A DNA stretch of 64,000 nucleotides from Gnetum montanum. Its lineage: Eukaryota > Streptophyta > Gnetopsida > Gnetales > Gnetaceae. The notes under the pieces were generated by a model. It was not told the origin of the DNA. It did no database searches and saw only the letters and a program-made list of their open reading frames with translations. The stretch spans positions 53,448-117,447 of the forward strand of contig MNCI01002829.1 of the NCBI GenBank assembly GCA_015680685.1, written 5' to 3'. The translations under genes and the position numbers were made by a program. Of the stretch, positions 36,909 through 47,640 are shown piece after piece; the first letter of the stretch is position 1; each line of letters starts with the position of its first letter.

Positions 36909-39300
36909 ATGTCTTCTCCTCATAAGAGTGATTCTCCACCCGAGTCTGATAGAGTACATCCACTGGTGCCTCAATAATACGGAGTAGTATATGCTCATCC
37001 TAATGAGTACATACCAAATTTCACCTTCATACTACACTAGGATGAACAGCTACAGTGGCACGACATGGAGGGCAACATTGTGTTACCACCTAATTGATCC
37101 ATTCCTACAATGCTCCAACAAATGCTTAGATGATGGGTTCTTCATGAACTTCATGCTAAGTATGTTGTGTAAGATAGTGATGCTAGGGATTATTATCCCA
37201 CTGAAGCACAACGTCTCAAGAATCACCAGTTAGAACAACATTATGAATCTATGAAGGGAAGAAGATTTAATGATTCTCCATTCCTACTATACCAAAAAGA
37301 TGATGGAGAGACCTTCTCTATGGATTTTCCATTTAGTGAAATTCCTCTCTTTGACTTTGGTGAAGGAGGTCAAAACTAGAACTTGCAATCTACAATTCAC
37401 AATCTTGGTTCTAATAAGAATGGATCCAATGACAAAGAAGGATCCAAAGAGGCAAGTCAAGGTAGGGATGCAGACAAGAAATAAGATCGTGATCATGGTC
37501 ATGATCACCAAAGAGGTGGTAGAAAGCACTATGATGATGCTAGTCCTCCTTCCTTTTCACTTTCATCATCATCCTCTTCTTCTTCTAGCTCTGATCATAA
37601 CTGTAGGGGGTGTGACTATGATGAAGGTGACCAACAAGACCGAAATGATCAAAGCGATTATTGGGCAAGGCAAAACCAGGGGCACAAGCATTCAAGTGAC
37701 ATGCAATGCCACTAACGAAGGGGTAGTAGAGGGCATCGCAAACACCAAAATCAAGGCCTTAATGAGCCTTTTCTTGCTACCTGAAGCATGTTAAACAGTG
37801 TAGAGGTAGTACGAATTCCAATAAGACATGTGAAGTATAGTCGAATCAAAAGACTAGATATGAATAATATCCCTAGGTTTGAAGGGGGATATAAGTCAAA
37901 TTCGCAAAACAATCTCCAAGCTTTCCAAGATGCATGTGCCTTACTGAACATAAATAATGAATGGCAAAAACTTTAGTTATTTCCATAGACACTCATTAAA
38001 TAAGTAGAAAAGTGGTACTAGTCCTTAGAATTGGAATCTATCAGATGGTGGAGTACAATGCTTAAATTTTTCAATGACAAATATCAAACATACTCTAGAG
38101 TATCCAACTTGAAAAGGAAAATCCAAGAATGGAAACAAGGAACACATGAACCCTTAGATGCTGCCATCAACTAATACTAGTCTTTAATGCATAGATGTCC
38201 TAGCCATGATTATTCTCAACTAAATCAACTTCACCACATAGTAGACGAGCTTCGATCTAAAATGAGGAGAACCCTTAGTGTCTATGCCCAAGGATGACTA
38301 TCAAAGTTAAGTGTCCATCAAATCCAAAGATTGATCGAGCATGTAGTTAAAGAGGAAGGTGAATTGAGAAAATGAGAAAGTGCAGAAGAGTATAATCATG
38401 ATAGTTCCATTGGCAAGAGTGAGGTTCGATTTTGTGATGGTGAGGAAGAATCAACACTTGATAAGGTGATGAACAAGAAAGCCTTGCAGCTTCAAAAATT
38501 TCAATCTGAAATTACGACCAAGGTTAATTAGTTATGGGACTCCATGAATAGTAGATTTCAAGCTATCCTAAAAATTGCTGGAGAGTCTAAAGAACGAGAT
38601 AGTGATCATGCACATAGGAGGCACAAGGAAGTTGAACATGCCTAACAAGAAGGTAAGGGCAAGATTACTACAATAGAAGAAGTTACGAGAGGTAAATCAG
38701 ATGATGATGGTGGGTGTGAAATCTACCAATATGAACATCCTAAGGGATGTTGTCCCATAGTGTCACACTTACAGGAGTTTGGATTGTATGCTTTGAATCC
38801 ATGACTAACACAAAGGCAAACATCTAGAATATTACCTTATCCTTAAGGTAACTCTAAGTAGTTCCACTAACAACAATAATATTATCCAAGTGAGACTCCA
38901 CTACAACCATATGAGTAATATCAATAGTGGTAGCAACCATAGTCATGGGCACTAACATTGCCAAGGAAGTAATACCCTTGTCAACAACCTGATCCATATG
39001 GGTATTACATTCAGCAACCCTTATCTCCACGTGACTTCTTTAGTCATGTTTCTACTTTTCAATCTCACTACCATCCTTCTGATTATTATCAAACTCATTC
39101 TCCACATGCAATAAGGGATACCACCTCTTACCCTTATCCTCCTCCTATTCCTACACATCTCCCTCCTCTTGTCACATAGCTACCACCTACTACACCTATA
39201 TAGGGTAAACTCCTTGCTCAACTGCAACAACACAATACTACCAAGGCCATTAATCTACAATCGGTTCATCAACTGAGTGGTTCAAATACTCAATCAAAGA
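36909..39300 (+). pseudogene. Gypsy E gag
   Basis: ATG 36909 opens a Pro/Ser/Asp-rich N-terminus. A low-complexity Ser, Asp, Arg and His segment lies at about 37420-37740. The capsid-like domain (37780-38330) begins with KRLDMNNIPRFEGGY and is broken by TAG/TAA codons that are Gln in B. Then comes a Lys/Glu-rich part. The zinc-finger-like motif reads GCEIYQYEHPKGCC (about 38716-38755), with the second Cys replaced by Tyr. The tail is rich in Gln, Tyr and Pro and contains DPYGYYIQQP (about 38990-39020). Confidence 0.85.
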
Positions 39301-42300
39301 AAAGACCTTTCTTCCAACCATGCAATCCGCCTAAGCCCTCAAATACACCTATGGTTGACAACCATGTTCCTCCATCTTCCTCTGTATTAAATATCTTTGA
39401 ATCTCCTTCAAACCAAACATCACCCAGGATCCATACTATGATGCTTACTTACATTATATCTAATTGGATCTGTGCTAAAAACCTTTCCAAGAAGTTAGCA
39501 GATTCTAGGAGTCCTCTGATCTATTTACAGATTACTAGGAATGAACCATGCAAATCTCTTCTTGACTCAAGTTATGATGTTAATCTAATTTCTCATTAGA
39601 TGTATACTACCTAGAACTTGCCTCCTTTAAAGAAGAGCAATATCATATTAGAATTAGCAAACTAGTCCATCACTATTCCATTGGGATTGGTAGAAGACAT
39701 CATGACCACTATCTACAGGTGGTCTTATCTTGTTGATTTCCTAGTGATCAAAGTGGAGAACTGTAAAGGGGAATTCCCAATCATATGGGAAGGGCATGGC
39801 TAAGCATTATTGATGTAAGAATGGGCATCAGATATCTTTCCCTAGAAATATCCAAAGAAAATGCATTCAAAAAGATTGAGAAGAAGTGAGTTCCATGCAT
39901 TATGTACAGCGATATAGGGTGCAATTGTGTGCAGAAACTTTGGGTAGTTAAATGAGCATCTATATATGCATGCAAGTAGTGCGCACTAGAAGTAGAAATT
40001 CAAAGGTATTTATACGTAGTAGCCACAAAATAGGAGGGCACCCAATAGCTGGTTGCTAATTTTGAGAGTAGCATACTTTGCATGGAACCAACTAAGAGCT
40101 TGACATGTGCATATGTTGTAGGCATGGATGAACTAGAGCAAGTTCATCATCACCAACTCTTTGATGATGCAAATGATGATACATATTAGGGACAGTTGGA
40201 AATTTCTAAAAATTTCAAGTAAGAGCCTCTTGAACTAAAACCTCTACTGGCCAGCATGGAATATGTGTTCTTAAAAAATGGGAAGCCAATCATAATTAAT
40301 GCACATCTTACTCCAAAATATAAAAAAATGCTATTGAATGTGGTTGAAAAATGGGCAATAGCTTTTTCCTGGTCATATCCTAAACTCACAGGGATTGATC
40401 CTAGGATATGCTAGCATCGCATTTATACTGATCTGGCCATGAAGCTAAAGAGACAGCCACAAAGGTGATTGAACCCCAAACTAAGTAGATCGTCAAAAAG
40501 GAAATTGAACAACTCCTTAAGGTGAGGTTCATTTATCCCATTTCAAAAAGTGAGTGGGTTAGTTTACTCATTATTATGCCCACGAAAGGTGGAAAGTGGC
40601 AGGTCTGCATTGATTTTCGGTTGCTGAATATGGCAATATTCAAGAATCATTTTCCATTGCCATTTGTTAATTAGGTGTTAGACATAATATCTAGGTATTG
40701 CTACTACAATTTTTTGGATGGTTATAGTGGCTATAACCAAATCCAGATTGCACTTGAAGACCAAGCCAAAAACAACATTCACAAGCCCCTAGGGAACTTT
40801 TGCATATTACAAGATGCCTTTTGGTCTATGCAATGCCCTCATTACTTTCAATGCCTACTTTTAAGCATTTTTCAATAGCAAATTGGTAGTGGTGTGGAAG
40901 TCTTCATGGATGACTTCTCCAACTATGGAGCTACATTTGAACAAGCCCTAGACCACCTTGAGCAAGCCCTAGACCACCTTGAGCAAGTACTAAAATGATG
41001 TGTTGAGACAAACCTCAGGATCAACTAGCAAAAGAGTCATTTAATGGTCTAGGAAGGCATTGTATTGGGACATAGAATATCACAAGTAGAAATTGAGGTT
41101 GACCCTAAAAAAATAAGGGTCATCCAAGGAATAACCCGCCAACTAGAAACTATCAAAGATGCTCGATCATTCCTTGGACATACTTGCTACTATCAGTGAT
41201 TTATAGAGAATTTCTCTAAGATCGCAAAACCATTGGTAGAACTGACAGAGAAAGATACTTCATTTGTTTGGAATGTAGAATGTGAACAAAAATTCCAATA
41301 GCTGAAAGAAAAACTTGTAGAAACTCCAATCCTACAAGCACCTGACTGGTCCAAACCATTTCATGTTATGACAAATGCATCAAATTACACCTTGGGAGCT
41401 GTGCTTACATAGATGGTTGACAAGAAACATCCATATTATATCCACTGCACTAGCAAAGCATTGTGCATGCATAATTGAACTACACCACCTCAAAAAAAGA
41501 ATGGATGGTAGTGGTATTTGCTCTAGAAAAGTTCAAGCACTATGTGCTTGAATACAAAGTGCTTATGCACATGGACCATAGTGCCATCCGCTTCTTGATG
41601 AACAAGCCAATGGTGAGCCTCAGTGTCATACAATGGCTAGTGATCTTACAAGAATTTAACCTCATGATAGTCGATTGAAAGGGCACTGAGAATGTGCTCG
41701 CTGATCACTTGTCTTGGTTACATTGGGACAACAAAGAGGAAGAAATCCCACTATCTGATATGTTTTCTAATAAACTCCTCTTTGCTGGGGCTATAACTAA
41801 ATAATTGTCCAATGAGCCTAAATGGTATGATGGCATTCTCACCTATCTTCTCACCCAAAAGATGCCACAAGGGTTGGACCACCAAAAGAAATAGCAATTT
41901 CTTCACTAGGTAATATGCTTCATGGATATCAACAAACACCTCTACAAGATGTGCATTGATGGCTTGGTTCATTGATGTGTCCCTTATGTTGATCAACTAC
42001 ATATTCTCCAATATGCTCATGAAGGTCCTTACAAAGGCCACTATGATGCGAGATGCATGGTCATTAAGATCCTAATGGCAGGGTACTATTGGCCAATAAT
42101 TTTTAAGAATGCTCATCAATATGCCCACTCTTGTAAATGATGCCAACAAGATGGTGGAATGACTGCTTGAATGGAGGGACCTCAACAATGGATTTAACCA
42201 CTAGAACCTTTTGACATCTAGGGTATTAACTTCATGGATTCCATCATGCCCATGTCAAATTAAAAGGCATACATCATAGTCGCTATTGACTATTCTACAA

Positions 42301-43172
42301 ACTGGGTAGAAGCAGTAGTTATCATCGACTGTACATCTTTTACTACTACTCAATTTGTACAACAAAATGTTGTAAATAGGTTTGGTATGCCACATGCATT
42401 AATTTCTAATAAAGGAACTTACTTTATAGACACTAACTTTCAAAAGCTCATGCAATGCCTAGGGATTGAACATAAACTCACAACACCCTACCACCCCTAA
42501 GCCAATGGTCAAGTTGAGGTTACTAATAGGGAAAGCATAAGAATTCTAACAAGGATTGTTAGCAAATATAGGAAAGATTGGAGCATGAAACTTAATGATG
42601 TCCTTTGGGCCTACGGCTCAACATGGAGACTTTTTATAGGCTACTCTTCCTATGAGCTTGTGTATGAAAAATTACCAACACTTCCTATTCAATCTGATCT
42701 ATGTACACTTTCAACAACCTATGACCTCAACCTTAACTTGAGTCTAGCACAACAAGAAAGACTAATGAATCTCAACTTGCTAAATTAAAATCGATTGGTG
42801 GCCCTATCATTTAATGAGTTGCATAAGACTTACAACAAAAAGCATCATAACCTTAAAATTAGGAAAGTCAAAGTTCAATTGAGAGATAAGGTTCTCTACT
42901 AGAATCCCACACATGTACCTTAACAAACTAAGTTCCATACATTGTGGAAAGGACCTTATATAATTTATGAAACTTTTTCTTCTAGGGCCATGATGATCTA
43001 CAAACTTGAGAGCCCAAAAAAGAAACAACTGGTTAACATACAACAAGTCAAACGTTTCCATGAGCATAAGCCATCAAATACAACAAATGCCTCATCAAAT
43101 AAACAACCATGCTTAATATTTTGGATCTCCTCCTTTCAAATCACTCATGGGGGAGATGGCCATCCATGTTAA
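39301..43172 (+). pseudogene. Gypsy E pol: protease, RT, RNase H, integrase
   Basis: The protease (about 39550-39800) reads LLDSS, with the catalytic Gly replaced by Ser (39570-39572). RT (40450-41250) has an intact FMDD (40903-40914), followed by a 21-bp in-frame tandem duplication (40942-40983). RNase H is at 41340-41730, with DHSAIRFLM. Integrase (41990-43172) reads GINFMD with the first catalytic Asp as Asn (42228-42230) and ISNKGTYF with the second as Asn (42408-42410). A TAA at 42498-42500 breaks HPQANGQ. The Pol C-terminus is THGGDGHPC with TAA at 43170-43172. The frame shifts several times. Confidence 0.9.
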
Positions 43173-44904
43173 CTATATAAGCAGCTTCTCAACTTTTCAC
43201 CATTTTTTTACACATTTTTATTTTGCAACTTTTTGTTTTATACATTCTTTATTTTACATCTTCTTGTTTTCATGTTATTTATCTTCTCTAATTTTTGTTT
43301 TACAACATTGTTAGTACATTTGTTATTTCTTGAATATTTTACGCTTTCTTTTATATTTTCTTTTATTATGGTGTGATTTTCTAACTTTTTGTTAATACGT
43401 GCCAGGCATAGTCGTAATTCATTACTTGATGGTGTTATGTACTATTTTGTTATTTAATTGTTGGTGTCTAGATTCTAGCTTTGAATTTTGTTACTAATAA
43501 CGAGGAAATCATTTTTTTCGTGCAACAAGCAGTGAGTCCACAACATCCACCCATCCAAAAAATCTATGGTTTTCCTTGTTCTAGAAATGTGCAGTCCCTT
43601 TTTCATTAACAAAACTATAACAATTTGTGACTTTGATTGTTTCTAGAATTGGAAAGGATTCAAAGGTTTGAACAGGGTGTGACTTCAGGGGATTCAGTAT
43701 TCTTTGTGCTTTTTTACTTACTTGGGTGCATGTGTGTTTTTATGGATTTCTTACTATGCCATGTCAACCAATAAAGGAAGTTGAATAAGTCTTTCAATGG
43801 TGTGGTTCTCATAAAAAATGATGGGAATTTAAAGCATACCCCTTAGANNNNNNNNNNNNNNNNNNNNNNNNNNNNNNNNNNNNNNNNNNNNNNNNNNNNN
43901 NNNNNNNNNNNNNNNNNNNNNNNNNNNNNNNNNNNNNNNNNNNNNNNNNNNNNNNNNNNNNNNNNNNNNNNNNNNNNNNNNNNNNNNNNNNNNNNNNNNN
44001 NNNNNNNNNNNNNNNNNNNNNNNNNNNNNNNNNNNNNNNNNNNNNNNNNNNNNNNNNNNNNNNNNNNNNNNNNNNNNNNNNNNNNNNNNNNNNNNNNNNN
44101 NNNNNNNNNNNNNNNNNNNNNNNNNNNNNNNNNCTTAGGTAGTTTCTTCTAGGTTTTTGTACTTAACCTTCCATAACCATTAATCATCCATGGGGCCCAC
44201 AAACTCCTCAGTTTGAAGTTATGTAAGGGTAATAAAAGGCTTGTGCTTGCTTTGGGGAGGATCCACTTGCATATATTTTGGTTGGATTAGTTAGGTTCTT
44301 TATCCTTATATATTCTTATAATCAAATCCTTTTATTTACCTCATCAATGACATCTAATTGTGCACATCTTCACAACGTTTTTCAATGAAACCTTTTATTT
44401 AAACTTTTTTCAATTTAATGAACCACTTATCTATTTTACCGTATTTGTCAGTCTCCCCGCTAACACTCCTACAGGAATCAAGCTACCATAATCACAGCCT
44501 AGCTAAGTGTAACCATCGACGTACCAGCTATGTGTTACACATTTCATACTAATTCGCAATTTTGTTATGATTGGAGTGGGAATTATGGACTAGAAGCGGA
44601 ATTATCTTCACCAAGGATGGTGTGACAGGACCACACGACAAGGACTGTTCATGATCATGGGATCTTCTCTCTTGCTCTTCAGTTGCCCATAGACGTTGGA
44701 TGTCAATTTTATCCAAGGTGTTCACTTATCTTATCATGAACATCCAATTTTGCAAAAATTGTAACATTGTACATTTGGGCACTCAAAGTCTGTTTATTTC
44801 ATCTGAGTTAGTTTGTATGTCAGTTAATAATCCCATACCTCCCTAATATTTTGTAAGGAACTTGTTCCTCCTCTAATTCACTCAAGGATGAGTTTTCATT
44901 CAGT
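43173..44904 (+). mobile_element. Post-pol noncoding region of element E, with assembly gap
   Basis: A T-rich tract (43190-43410) follows the pol stop. Around 43825 the sequence matches C near 7560-7600 (minus). Bases 43848-44133 are N. A segment near 44236-44275 matches D near 31735-31760. No ORF of interest is seen. Confidence 0.65.
43848..44133. other. Assembly gap (286 N)
   Basis: This is a run of N inside the post-pol region of element E. Confidence 1.
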
Positions 44905-44913
44905 CGTGGGGTA

Positions 44914-45429
44914 TGATGATTCATGTTCTAACATGCTCCGATATTGGAGCCTCAATATTGAATACCCAATATCGGAGCCCAAGATACGTTACTAGATATC
45001 TAATATTGTAGGGTATATGCTAGCCTATAAATATAGTGCTTGGGCTCATGATTTTCATATTAGTTTTTTTCATAGTTAGCAAAGCTCTTGTAGTTTATTT
45101 TCTCCAAAGTTAGAATATTTTCTGAGTGCTTGCAGCAGGAGTCTGAGTGTGTACAGTTCTTTGTTCAAACATTGATGTACCTGAGCATAGCAGTGTGACG
45201 AGAATAAAAATGAACCCTTTTGATCATCCTTGCAACATTGAGCATAGATTAATGTTTCCTTGATGCATTTAATATTCATGCAATTTATTCTCATGCACTT
45301 CACTTTAATGCACTTTAATTAAGCAATTAATTTCCAATTGTTAATGTACATAAGCATGACCACCTCAAGCATACATGTAGCACTTGGTAACCTAGAAATG
45401 CTTAACGTTTGGTAACCCAATAGGGTTAT
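44914..45429 (+). repeat. 3' LTR of element E, first part
   Basis: It starts TGATGATTCATG after the polypurine tract CGTGGGGTA (44905-44913) and aligns with 35892-36408. Element F interrupts it, with target duplication GTTAT at 45425-45429. Confidence 0.92.
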
Positions 45430-46372
45430 TGATGAGCAACTAGGTACCCCTACGCCCAACCATGCGAATCACAGGCGTTCACATGTGACTCGATTGAATT
45501 CTGTAGACTGTAAGCACTTCGCATACGCCAGACCTTAACCAGCAAAACCCTTTGATAGAATGGTCATTGTCTTCCCAACCTCACTTGTGATGGTTAAGTG
45601 AGATTGAGGCAACTGATTTTTATGGCTTTTTACTTTATCTTCTAGTGTCTAATTCTTGGAATGGAAAGTAAGGAATGAAATATTATGTAATCTATAATTA
45701 TCCTAATCTATGTCCTAACTTTTCCTAGCATAAGTATCCCATCCCCATCTTCCTTGCATGTCCTAAGCATCCCCTAACCACTACTGGGTTACCAGATGTT
45801 AAGCATCATTGGGTGGCCAAGTGTTGGGTTTTACGTTCGAGATGGTCGTACTTATGGTTTCTACAAACTATAAAAGGGCAAGAGCAATTAAAATAATAAC
45901 AATAGAAACTCAATGAATGATTAAAGCATATAAATATTAAACTATAAATGCATAGAAAGGACTAAGTCCAATTGCTGCAAGGAACGCTTGAAAAGCTCGT
46001 CTTTATTGTTGTTCACGCCAATGGGCTTAGGTACATTAGCACTTGAATAAAGAGTCGGGCACCTTTCTTACACCTATTGCGAGCACTTGGAAAATATTCT
46101 AATTCTTGCGGAAACAAACTACAAGAGCTTCGCTACAACTGCCAAAAAGGTCCCTAAGTGGGGTAGGAGCCCACTTATTTATAGGCCAAAATAGGCGTTG
46201 CGTAAACACGTCAACGCATGGAAGGATGCATCAACGGGGCCGCGTCAACAAGGCCACGTATACGAGGCTGCATCAACAAGGCCGTGTATACGGGGCCGTG
46301 TCGACGTGGCTGCGTATACAGGGTCCCGTATACGCGGCCACGTAAACGCATCGACCATTTAGCACTTCATCA
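45430..46372 (-). repeat. F: solo LTR inserted in the 3' LTR of E
   Basis: A 943-bp LTR with termini TGATGAGC and TTCATCA is flanked by GTTAT on both sides (45425-45429, 46373-46377), with no internal region. The minus orientation is inferred from similarity to LTR C and the position of TTATTTATAGG (46174). The U3 end (46196-46352) is a CpG-rich array of CGTATACG, CGTCAACG and CGTCGACG-like words. Solo LTRs form by recombination between the two LTRs of one element. Confidence 0.92.
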
Positions 46373-46377
46373 GTTAT

Positions 46378-46720
46378 ATGTGTTTAGGATGTGTCCAAGA
46401 AAGTAGAACGAGTACTTGTGTTAGGCTAGCTAGGTAGTAGATGAATTAGATCTTAAATTACTTTACCTTTTGTTCTTGTTATAGATGATTAAACTTACAA
46501 AATACAAAATGATAAAAATCACATGCCTTGGTTGCACTTAACCATATACTTGTACTTCACAAGCGGAACTAAGAAGACAATGAATGTTCTCAACACCTGT
46601 TTCACTTCCTAGAGGAATTAGTGCAATGGAGAACTATAGGTCCATGGAATTTGACTGGATCACAAGTGAACACCTTAGTGATTCATATGGTTGGGCATAA
46701 GGGTACCTCGTTGCTCATCA
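46378..46720 (+). repeat. 3' LTR of element E, second part
   Basis: This aligns with 36406-36748 of the 5' LTR and ends GCTCATCA. The target duplication ATGAC follows. Confidence 0.92.
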
Positions 46721-46725
46721 ATGAC

Positions 46726-47303
46726 CGACAATAACAATTGAGCTATTTCATACTATTGCAGCATTCTCCTAATTTCTTGTTTTACTTAGCATAATGTTTA
46801 TTGTTTTTGTTAGTTAATGTTTTACTATTTTATGCACTTTCTATTACTATTCTTAAGTAGAATGGGTATGACTGATCTTGAGCACTTAAGTGTAATTGCT
46901 TGGCAACCCAGTAGTGCTATCGCTTGGTATGCCTAGTAGCAGTACACTTAGTATCCTAGTAGTAGTTACACAAAGCCCAAGGTGTGTATGGAAGATTAGG
47001 AATTGATGCTTATCACCATAGGCTATACTAGATTCATTTACTTGTTTTACTTAGAGTTACTACTTTCATTCTCATTATATTTGCTAGGAGTAACAATGGC
47101 CTACCAACATTAGATATCATATACCTCATGATGAGCTAAACCATACACATAGACTTCACTAGCTCCACGTTGGAAGACAACAATCTTGAACTTAAACCAA
47201 TTACTAGCATAAGTACATTGCCTCGTCCACGGATTATGATCTGGTCGTGCGTGAACACCTATGACTCATATGGTTGGATGTTTGATTACTCTATCGCTAA
47301 ACA
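46726..47303 (+). repeat. 3' LTR of element D, second part
   Basis: This aligns with 23660-24240 of the D 5' LTR. The terminus reads CGCTAAACA where the partner has TGCTCATCA. The target duplication TCTAT follows at 47304-47308. Confidence 0.92.
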
Positions 47304-47640
47304 TCTATGAAGGGTGCTAGACTAAATCTCATTAACTTCATGGAAACACCTTTATTCATAAGCTTCATGGCCAAATTTAGATTAAAATAGTGATATTGAA
47401 TGGTGATTCTTAGATCCCAATGCCTAGAATATTCTTCCTCTCTCAATTACAAATCAAAGAAACATAACATACTTCTCACTGCTTCAAAATGTGTTCATAT
47501 GGTTAAATGAACATTAATTTTCTTTAAGCTCTAATTCATAGTGGAGGATGAACCCTCATCTTGAGAGTATCTATTGCAAAGCTTAGATCACAATGTTTGC
47601 AGTGATGATGGTGATGGCAATGATGATTCCAAAACTATGT
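47304..47640 (-). pseudogene. G: old minus-strand reading frame, N-terminal part
   Basis: From about 47580 down to 47309 a minus-strand frame can be read with few stops. It includes EEEYSRHWDLRITIQYHYF and ends at the D target site. Removing D and one copy of TCTAT joins it in frame to 23366 and below (reading LAPF then IEFIVLKDQLL). The start codon is not identified; a His-rich or acidic stretch may precede. I do not recognise the family. Confidence 0.4.

Larger units (their letters stand above)
35892..46720 (+). mobile_element. Element E: Gypsy retrotransposon inserted in the 3' LTR of D
   Basis: The 5' LTR is 35892-36748; the 3' LTR is 44914-46720, interrupted by solo LTR F. The target duplication ATGAC is at 35887-35891 and 46721-46725. 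The internal order is primer site, gag, protease, RT, RNase H, integrase, short post-pol region (with a 286-N gap) and polypurine tract. It has no large post-pol ORF. Integrase and protease carry catalytic substitutions. E is younger than D because it lies within D's LTR. Confidence 0.95.
23372..47303 (+). mobile_element. Element D: Gypsy retrotransposon with extra post-pol ORF, containing E and F
   Basis: The 5' LTR is 23372-24240. The 3' LTR is split by E into 35606-35891 and 46726-47303. The target duplication TCTAT is at 23367-23371 and 47304-47308. Without E and F, D is about 13.1 kb, about 3 kb longer than B or E because of a region of about 5 kb between pol and the polypurine tract. 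Order: LTR, primer site, gag, protease, RT, RNase H, integrase, post-pol ORF, polypurine tract, LTR. Protease and integrase each lack a catalytic residue. D inserted into reading frame G. Confidence 0.95.

Noticed and set aside
46106-46406. Arg-rich ORFs within solo LTR F
   Set aside because: They are translations of the CpG word array in the LTR, with no coding evidence.
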